Below are positions 35,112 to 40,232 of a stretch of 40,232 nucleotides of DNA, in pieces. The notes under the pieces are model-generated. The model had not been told where the DNA came from. It ran no database searches and worked only from the letters and a program-made list of their open reading frames with translations. Origin of the DNA: JAVVHH01 sp050954595. Its GTDB lineage: Bacteria; Pseudomonadota; Alphaproteobacteria; Acetobacterales; Acetobacteraceae. Made by a program: the position numbers and the translations under genes. Numbering within the stretch: position 1 is the first letter of the stretch; each line of letters begins with the position of its first letter. The DNA lies in the NCBI GenBank assembly GCA_050954595.1, contig JBPBQE010000220.1, forward strand, positions 1 through 40,232, read 5' to 3'.

Positions 35112-36353
35112 GTGCTGCGCGAGCTCCTCGCCCTCCGCGAGTTCCGCTTCTTCCTCGCCGCCAACATCGTCGAACGGTTCGCCGCCGCCGCGATGACGGT
35201 TCTGCTCGGCTTCCAGATCTTCGAGATCACCGGGCAGACCCTCTTCGTCGGCCTCCTCGGCCTCACGGAAGCGATTCCCGGCATCACTCTCGTGCTGGTC
35301 GGCGGTGACGTCGCCGACCGTCACGATCGCCGCGCCATCATGCTGCGCACCACGACGCTGCTGGCGCTGCTCGCTTTTGTCCTGGCCGCGGTGGCTCGCG
35401 TCGATCCGGCCATCACGCTGCCGGCCCTATTCGTCGTGGCGTTCTTCTCCGCCGTCGTCCGCGCCTTCGAAAGCCCGGCCGCCACCGGGCTCGAGGCGCG
35501 TGTCGTCCCGCTCCATCTGGTCTTCCGCGGCGTCCCCGTGCTGGCCACCAGCGCCCGCACCGCCGATGTCCTTGGCCCCGTGATCGTCGGGTTCGCCTGG
35601 GCCTGGGCGGGGCCGATCGCCACCTATGCCGGGTTGGGGGCGCTGTTCCTGCTCGCCTCCACTCTTCTGCGCGTCGGCGTGGCGCCCAAGCCACCGCTGG
35701 CCACCGCCGCTTCGGCGGTCGGTCCGCTCGAGCGCATCATGGAGGGCATCGGCTACGTTTTCCGCCATCAGATGCTGTGGGGGTCGATGGCGCTCGACCT
35801 GTTCGCCGTGTTCTTCGGCGGGGTCACTGCGCTGCTGCCGTATTTCGCCACGCAGGTCCTCGGCGTTGGCGCCGAAGGCTTCGGCGTGATGCGCTCGGCC
35901 ATGGCTGCCGGGAGCCTGCTGGCCGCCTTGGTATCGACCCGTCTGTTCCCGCGCCGCCATGCCGGCATCGTGCTGCACGCCACCATCGCCTGCTTCGGCG
36001 TCTCCATCATCGTGTTCGGCCTCTCGCGCAGCCTGCCGCTATCGCTGGCGGCGTTGTTCTTCGCCGGGCTGTGCGACGGCACCAGCGTGGTGATCCGCAA
36101 CGCCATTCTCCGCCTGGCCTCGCCGGAAATCCTTCGCGGACGGATCGCGGCGGTCAAATCCGTCTTCGTCGGTTCTTCCAACGAGCTCGGCGCGCTGGAA
36201 AGCGGCCTGGCCGCCGCGGCGATCGGCGCCGTGCCCACTGTGCTGGTCGGCGGCGCCATCACCCTGGTCGTCGTCGGCCTCATCGCCTGGCGCGCCCCGG
36301 CCCTTCGCCGGCTCGACCTCGACCGCCTGGCTCAAACGCCGGTGGCGACCTAA
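35112..36353 (+). CDS. MFS transporter, EntS-like group
   Basis: 413 aa from a GTG six bases after the previous stop. Eleven to twelve membrane segments; the loop motif GGDVADRHDRRAIMLRTT between helices 2 and 3 matches the MFS signature. Related to EntS-type exporters (MFS_3), which export siderophores or other small molecules. Part of the cupin-isomerase operon. Its TAA and the TAG of the convergent AsmA gene share four bases (36350-36353). Confidence 0.88.
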   Translation: MLRELLALREFRFFLAANIVERFAAAAMTVLLGFQIFEITGQTLFVGLLGLTEAIPGITLVLVGGDVADRHDRRAIMLRTTTLLALLAFVLAAVARVDPAITLPALFVVAFFSAVVRAFESPAATGLEARVVPLHLVFRGVPVLATSARTADVLGPVIVGFAWAWAGPIATYAGLGALFLLASTLLRVGVAPKPPLATAASAVGPLERIMEGIGYVFRHQMLWGSMALDLFAVFFGGVTALLPYFATQVLGVGAEGFGVMRSAMAAGSLLAALVSTRLFPRRHAGIVLHATIACFGVSIIVFGLSRSLPLSLAALFFAGLCDGTSVVIRNAILRLASPEILRGRIAAVKSVFVGSSNELGALESGLAAAAIGAVPTVLVGGAITLVVVGLIAWRAPALRRLDLDRLAQTPVAT

Positions 36354-38632
36354 CGGGGCACGGCCGCGCACGCTGTCGATCGGTCGCCGCCGAACAGCCC
36401 GTCGATCAGGAAGCCCAGTTTGTCGAGGCCATCGGCCGCCAGCGCCCCGCTCACGTTGCGGAACGGTCCCTGCACCACTACCGGCACCGACACCGGGGAC
36501 CCGACTACCTGCGCCATCGGCTGCAGCTTCAGCGCCACGGTCTCCCGCCCGAGATCGACCTGTCCCGCCCCTTCCAGTGACAGATAGCTCGTCTCCAACG
36601 CGATCGTCTTCAACGTCCCGACGCCTGCTGCGAAGGTCCCGATCAGGCCGAAGCAGGCCAGCCGTGTTTGTCCGGCGGCCGGCACCGTAATGCCCAACGC
36701 CTCCAGCGCCGGCGCCGTCATGCCCACCAGCGCCCGGTTGCTCAATTGCCCGTCCCGCGCCGTCATCGAGAACGGACCCGTCAGCGTGGTCGCCATCTCC
36801 CGCATGCTCTGTCCCTGCGCCCGCAACTGCGCGCTCACCGCTACCGTCCCCGATACCGGCCCCGGCACGCCGGCATACCGAGCCACCAGCGCCCACGGCA
36901 CTGCGGGCGCCGTCACCGCGACGCTCGCCGATCCGGCGGCATCCAGCGTCACCGCTGCCTGCATCCGCGCCGCCGGCATCGCCACCGAGACCGGCGACGC
37001 CTGCAACCGGCCACGTTTCAGCGACACCGTCGCTTGCACGTCGCGCCAGGTCTCGCCCTGGAACTCCATCGCATCGACGGCCAACGTCACATCCACCGTC
37101 GGCCCCCGCAGCGTTGCCCACGGCAAGCGCGTGTTCGGGATCATCGGTCCGGTGGTCGCACCCGGCCCCGAACCCGACAGATCCACCCCGAACGCCGACA
37201 ACATCGCGTCCAGGTCCAACTGCTTGGAGTTCCAATGCCCCGTGATCACCGGCGTCGCATCCAGCTCGACCGTCCCATCGCCCGCGATGTCGCCCTGCTC
37301 GGTCGTCAGATCGACCTTTCGCAGCCGCACCGGCCCGGCTCCCGGCGGGACCGATACCTGGCCCTCGAATCGCACATCCGTCAGCGTCGGCAGCCCGGCT
37401 CCCAGCATCGGGCGCAGCGCGGCCAGCGCGTCGGCCGTCATCACCGCGCTTGTCTCCAACCCGGCAAATTGTAGCGCGTCCAGCGTCATCGCGCCTTTCA
37501 GCGCCACGCTGCCACCGTTTTTGGTGGTTGCCGCCGTCAGATCGATCGGGATGCTCACCTTTCCATCCGGATGGGCCGGCACGCCCACGCCTCCCGTCAG
37601 TCGAAAGCCGGTGCCGTTATACTGCCCGACGCTGTCCAGGCTCGCGGTCCCGCCGGCCTTGGGCAACGTCAGGCTCGTCGCCCCGAGCGCCAGCCCCGGC
37701 AACCGGTCCCGCAGATCGACCGATGCGAACCGAAGCGTCGTCGCGCCCAATACCGGCAGGTCTCCGGGCCGGGTTCCGTTGCCGATCCGTGCCGACAGCA
37801 CCGCCTGCTTGACCGCCGGCAGCTTCATCTCCGGCAGCAACGCGTTCAGTTTATCCAGCGACCCGGCCGTGCCCTCCACCTGGAGGTCGTACGTTCCCGC
37901 GACCCCCATCATCCCACGCGCCGTCGCCACCGTGTCGAACGCGGCAAACCGCAGCTGCGTCTGCCACGGGTCCATCACGCCGCCCGTCGGCTGCGCCGTC
38001 ACGTCGAGCCCGAATGGCTTGTTGTCCGAGTAGACCAGCGTCGAGCTCACCTCGATCGGTCCGTCCGCCGTCCTTCGCGCGAAATCCAGCACCCGGATGC
38101 CGACCACCTTGGTCCGTGCCGGCAGTTTCCAGGTCACCATGCCGTCGCGCACATGGGCCTCCCGCACGCGTAGCTGGAAGGGCTTGCCGGGCTCCGTCGG
38201 CGTGGCCGGCTCGGGGGAGGGCGCTCCACTGGTGAATACCCAGTTCGGCGCACCGTTGGCCTGTTCGAACAGGATGTTCGGCCCGATCAGCGTCAGGGTC
38301 GTGATGTCGATCTCCCGCCGCAGCAGGGACAGCAGCGACAACTGCCCCTCCAGCCGCTCGACATGAACCATCTGTGGCCGCGACCCGCCGGGCAGGTTGG
38401 ACAGCGAGATGTCGCTGGCCGTGAGCGTCGGCCACAAGGAACGCGTCAGCCGCAGCTCGCCGCCGAGAGTCAGCGTCCGCCCGGTCGCGTCCTGTACGGC
38501 GTCGATCAGCCGATCCTTGTAGTCGTTCGGGTCCACAAACAAGGCGGCCGCTACCACACCGGCCACCCCGACCCCGGCGACGGCGAACACCCACCCGGTA
38601 ACCCGCGCGACGATCCTCAAATCCCGGTTCAC
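36350..38632 (-). CDS. AsmA-family inner-membrane-anchored periplasmic protein
   Basis: 760 aa from the GTG at 38632, which overlaps the preceding MFS stop (GTGA) and follows GAGGTCAA; a longer reading to 38707 would enter that gene. One transmembrane anchor near residues 8-32, then FVDPNDYKDRLIDAVQDATGR and TLGGELRLTRSLWPTLTASDISL, the AsmA N-terminal domain, followed by a long beta-groove region and an AsmA-type C-terminal domain (about 550-720). Proteins of this bridge-like family carry phospholipids between membranes and affect outer-membrane assembly. No partner for this copy is evident beyond the MFS gene. Confidence 0.9.
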   Translation of the reverse strand: MNRDLRIVARVTGWVFAVAGVGVAGVVAAALFVDPNDYKDRLIDAVQDATGRTLTLGGELRLTRSLWPTLTASDISLSNLPGGSRPQMVHVERLEGQLSLLSLLRREIDITTLTLIGPNILFEQANGAPNWVFTSGAPSPEPATPTEPGKPFQLRVREAHVRDGMVTWKLPARTKVVGIRVLDFARRTADGPIEVSSTLVYSDNKPFGLDVTAQPTGGVMDPWQTQLRFAAFDTVATARGMMGVAGTYDLQVEGTAGSLDKLNALLPEMKLPAVKQAVLSARIGNGTRPGDLPVLGATTLRFASVDLRDRLPGLALGATSLTLPKAGGTASLDSVGQYNGTGFRLTGGVGVPAHPDGKVSIPIDLTAATTKNGGSVALKGAMTLDALQFAGLETSAVMTADALAALRPMLGAGLPTLTDVRFEGQVSVPPGAGPVRLRKVDLTTEQGDIAGDGTVELDATPVITGHWNSKQLDLDAMLSAFGVDLSGSGPGATTGPMIPNTRLPWATLRGPTVDVTLAVDAMEFQGETWRDVQATVSLKRGRLQASPVSVAMPAARMQAAVTLDAAGSASVAVTAPAVPWALVARYAGVPGPVSGTVAVSAQLRAQGQSMREMATTLTGPFSMTARDGQLSNRALVGMTAPALEALGITVPAAGQTRLACFGLIGTFAAGVGTLKTIALETSYLSLEGAGQVDLGRETVALKLQPMAQVVGSPVSVPVVVQGPFRNVSGALAADGLDKLGFLIDGLFGGDRSTACAAVPR

Positions 38633-39879
38633 TTGACCTCCGGCACCCGCAGCCAAACCCAGACCAGATTGAGCGTCAGTAGCAACGCCACCACGAGGAA
38701 GACCCACCGCACGCCCGCAAAGGCCGCGATCGCACCGCCCGATAACGGCCCCAACGATCCGCCGAGGAACATCGCCGACGCCGTCGCCCCGTAGACCGCA
38801 CCGCGATCCGACGCCGGTGCCAACCGTCCCACCAACGCATTGGCCGTCGGCAGGATCCCGCCCACGAACAACCCCAAGCCGAACCGGGCCGCGACGAACG
38901 CCCAGTAACTCGTCACGAAGAACTGCGGCGCACTGGCCAGCGCCGCGCCGCCGAGACTGATCAGCAATACCCGTCGATACCCGATCGTGTCGCTGCGCCG
39001 ACCCAGGAACGGCGACGCGATCAAATCCGCCAAGCCGGTGATGGAGAATGCGATTCCGCCCAAGGTCGCGATGTTGGCGGGTTCACCGCCGACCAGTTGC
39101 TCCACGAACAGCGTCACCACCGGCTGCACGGCCTGCACCGCGAACTGCGCCAGCAGCAACACCACGAATAGCGGCACCAGCCCCGGCGCCCGCCCGAGCA
39201 CGGCGAAACTCTGCAAAAACGTCGTCTTGCCGACCGCGATCTTCGGCGGCGTGAACCGCTCCTGCACCAACCACAGCACCACGCCGGCGCACAGGAAGCA
39301 GATGATCGACGTCAGCACGAAGGGCGCCCGGTTGCTCCCGGTCACATCGGCGATGGCGCCGCCGGCCAGCGGGCCCACCAGCGTGCCGACCAGCTGGCCC
39401 GTGCTCAGCCATCCCAGCGCATAACCGAGCTTCTGCGCCGGCACCTGTGTCGCCACCATCGCGATCGACGCCGCGTTGAACCCGGCGAAGATCCCCATTC
39501 CCGCTCGTAGCCCAAGCAACTGCCACTCGTTCTGCACCAGGCTCATCAGCCCGATGAACGCCCCGATCGCCAGGCAGGACCGCAGCACCATCAGCCGCCG
39601 CCCGCGCCGGTCTGCGACCCGGCCCCAGATCGGCGACATCGCCGCCGCGAACAGAGGCGTGATGCAGGCCAGCACGCCGGCCCAGAGGCTGACGGCGGCC
39701 GGGTCGCTGACGCCGATCTGCGGGAGGAACAGTGGAATGATGGGTGCCAGCACCGTGAAGCCGGCATTCATCCCGATCTGCAGCCCGATCATCACCGCCA
39801 GCGTGCGCCGCCAGTTCGCCGAGCCTTCGTCAGCAACAGATCGGTTGGCAGGCAGCTCGGGCGGTGGTGGGACGGACAT
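38629..39879 (-). CDS. MFS transporter, DHA1 (multidrug/TetA-like) family
   Basis: 416 aa with twelve predicted membrane segments. Motif GRVADRRGRRLMVLRS between helices 2 and 3 and the repeat GRRSDTIGYRRVLLIS in the second half identify the drug:H+ antiporter type. A Pro-rich cytosolic N-terminus (about 25 residues) precedes the first helix. It is translationally coupled to the AsmA-like gene. The exported compound is unknown. No strong ribosome binding site is seen before the ATG. Confidence 0.9.
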   Translation of the reverse strand: MSVPPPPELPANRSVADEGSANWRRTLAVMIGLQIGMNAGFTVLAPIIPLFLPQIGVSDPAAVSLWAGVLACITPLFAAAMSPIWGRVADRRGRRLMVLRSCLAIGAFIGLMSLVQNEWQLLGLRAGMGIFAGFNAASIAMVATQVPAQKLGYALGWLSTGQLVGTLVGPLAGGAIADVTGSNRAPFVLTSIICFLCAGVVLWLVQERFTPPKIAVGKTTFLQSFAVLGRAPGLVPLFVVLLLAQFAVQAVQPVVTLFVEQLVGGEPANIATLGGIAFSITGLADLIASPFLGRRSDTIGYRRVLLISLGGAALASAPQFFVTSYWAFVAARFGLGLFVGGILPTANALVGRLAPASDRGAVYGATASAMFLGGSLGPLSGGAIAAFAGVRWVFLVVALLLTLNLVWVWLRVPEVK

Positions 39880-39923
39880 GCCGTCATTCTACCCCCATCG
39901 ACCCGGGCCACTACCCCTTAAAC

Positions 39924-39947
39924 CCCTCTCCCGCTGCCGGGAGAGGG
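39924..39947. repeat. REP-like intergenic palindrome
   Basis: CCCTCTCCCG and CGGGAGAGGG form a perfect 10-bp stem with loop CTGC. This short palindrome type is common between genes in many Proteobacteria. It lies between the MFS gene and the truncated gene at the right edge and may act as a terminator for the latter, though no T-tract follows. Confidence 0.6.
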
Positions 39948-39971
39948 TGGGCGATCAATGAAGCCCTGAAC

Positions 39972-40232
39972 TCACATGCGGTGGAGCGCACACAGCTTGT
40001 TACCGTCGGGGTCGCGCAGGTAAGCGAGATAGAGCTGACCCGACCCGCCCTGACGCGGACCCGGCGGGTCTTCGCAGGTGGTGCCGCCATTCTCGACGCC
40101 GGCCTTGTGCCAGGCATCGACCTCTTCCGAGCTGCCGGCCTTGAACCCGATCGTGCCGCCATTGGCGCCCGTCGCTTCCGCGCCGTTGAGCGGCTTGCTG
40201 AGCATCAGCCGCCCGCCATCATGCGCGTAGAT
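39972..40232 (-). CDS. VOC/glyoxalase-fold protein, C-terminal 86 codons (partial)
   Basis: The minus strand is open from the window edge to a TGA at 39972-39974, so the N-terminus is missing. GSSEEVDAWHKAGVENGGT and YLAYLRDPDGNKLCALH are the second betaalphabetabetabeta module of the vicinal oxygen chelate fold, with the usual RDPDGN turn. The family includes glyoxalase I, dioxygenases and resistance proteins. With half the protein missing, the substrate cannot be assigned. Confidence 0.85.
   Translation of the reverse strand: MYAHDGGRLMLSKPLNGAEATGANGGTIGFKAGSSEEVDAWHKAGVENGGTTCEDPPGPRQGGSGQLYLAYLRDPDGNKLCALHRM

Noticed and set aside
36690..38033. 447-residue plus-strand reading inside the AsmA-like gene
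   Set aside because: Rich in Pro, Ser and Arg, no motif, and opposite a gene with clear AsmA domains; an artefact of base composition.

Overview
The window is GC-rich (roughly two-thirds G+C by eye) chromosomal DNA, densely packed with genes that often overlap by 1 to 8 bases and frequently start with GTG or TTG. The gyrA-coaD-peptidylprolyl isomerase-tRNA-Lys block, a twin-arginine SoxC-type enzyme, a PEP-CTERM protein and the codon style point to an alphaproteobacterium, most likely Acetobacteraceae/Rhodospirillales. That placement is inference from gene content. No phage, insertion sequence, CRISPR array or integrase is visible; apart from the catabolic operon and the surface-protein genes, this is mostly core chromosome.

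Left part (1-5.3 kb): the 5' end of a large repeat-rich surface protein on the minus strand, running off the window edge. Its leader can form two mutually exclusive hairpins, one of which buries the ribosome binding site. Behind it lie two exported alpha/beta hydrolases, a small unknown protein, an HD-domain protein under a textbook extended -10 promoter, and a LysR regulator.

Central operon (5.4-13.3 kb): divergent from the LysR gene, nine genes joined almost entirely by stop/start overlaps. They encode a nitrilase-family N-carbamoyl-D-amino-acid hydrolase, three paralogous periplasmic binding proteins with one permease and one ATPase, a NodB-type deacetylase/cyclic-imidase-like hydrolase, an Asp/Glu/hydantoin racemase and an ATZ/TRZ-type amidohydrolase. 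Together they look like a complete uptake, ring-opening, racemisation and decarbamoylation pathway for an unidentified cyclic ureide, imide or N-carbamoyl compound. This is the most interesting system in the window.

13.4-24 kb: a lipase-like protein whose nucleophile position is glycine, carrying three DUF5648 repeats; an epoxide hydrolase; a DMT transporter; gyrA, coaD and a periplasmic cyclophilin; tRNA-Lys(TTT); a Nei-type glycosylase started by TTG; a monooxygenase-like small protein and a class C beta-lactamase-like esterase.

24-33 kb: an acetyltransferase, a SoxC-like sulfite dehydrogenase with a monohaem cytochrome c, hemB with an SDR, an M20 carbamoylase/allantoate-amidohydrolase-like enzyme followed by a tartronate-semialdehyde-reductase-like enzyme (a second ureide-to-glycerate theme), ilvE and a membrane fatty acid hydroxylase.

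33-40 kb: a PEP-CTERM protein, a Zur-like Fur regulator, a cupin/DsbA-isomerase/MFS cluster, an AsmA-like protein co-transcribed with a second MFS transporter, a REP-like palindrome and a truncated glyoxalase-fold gene at the right edge. No stretch longer than 300 bases lacks a gene; the longest gap is 731-930.
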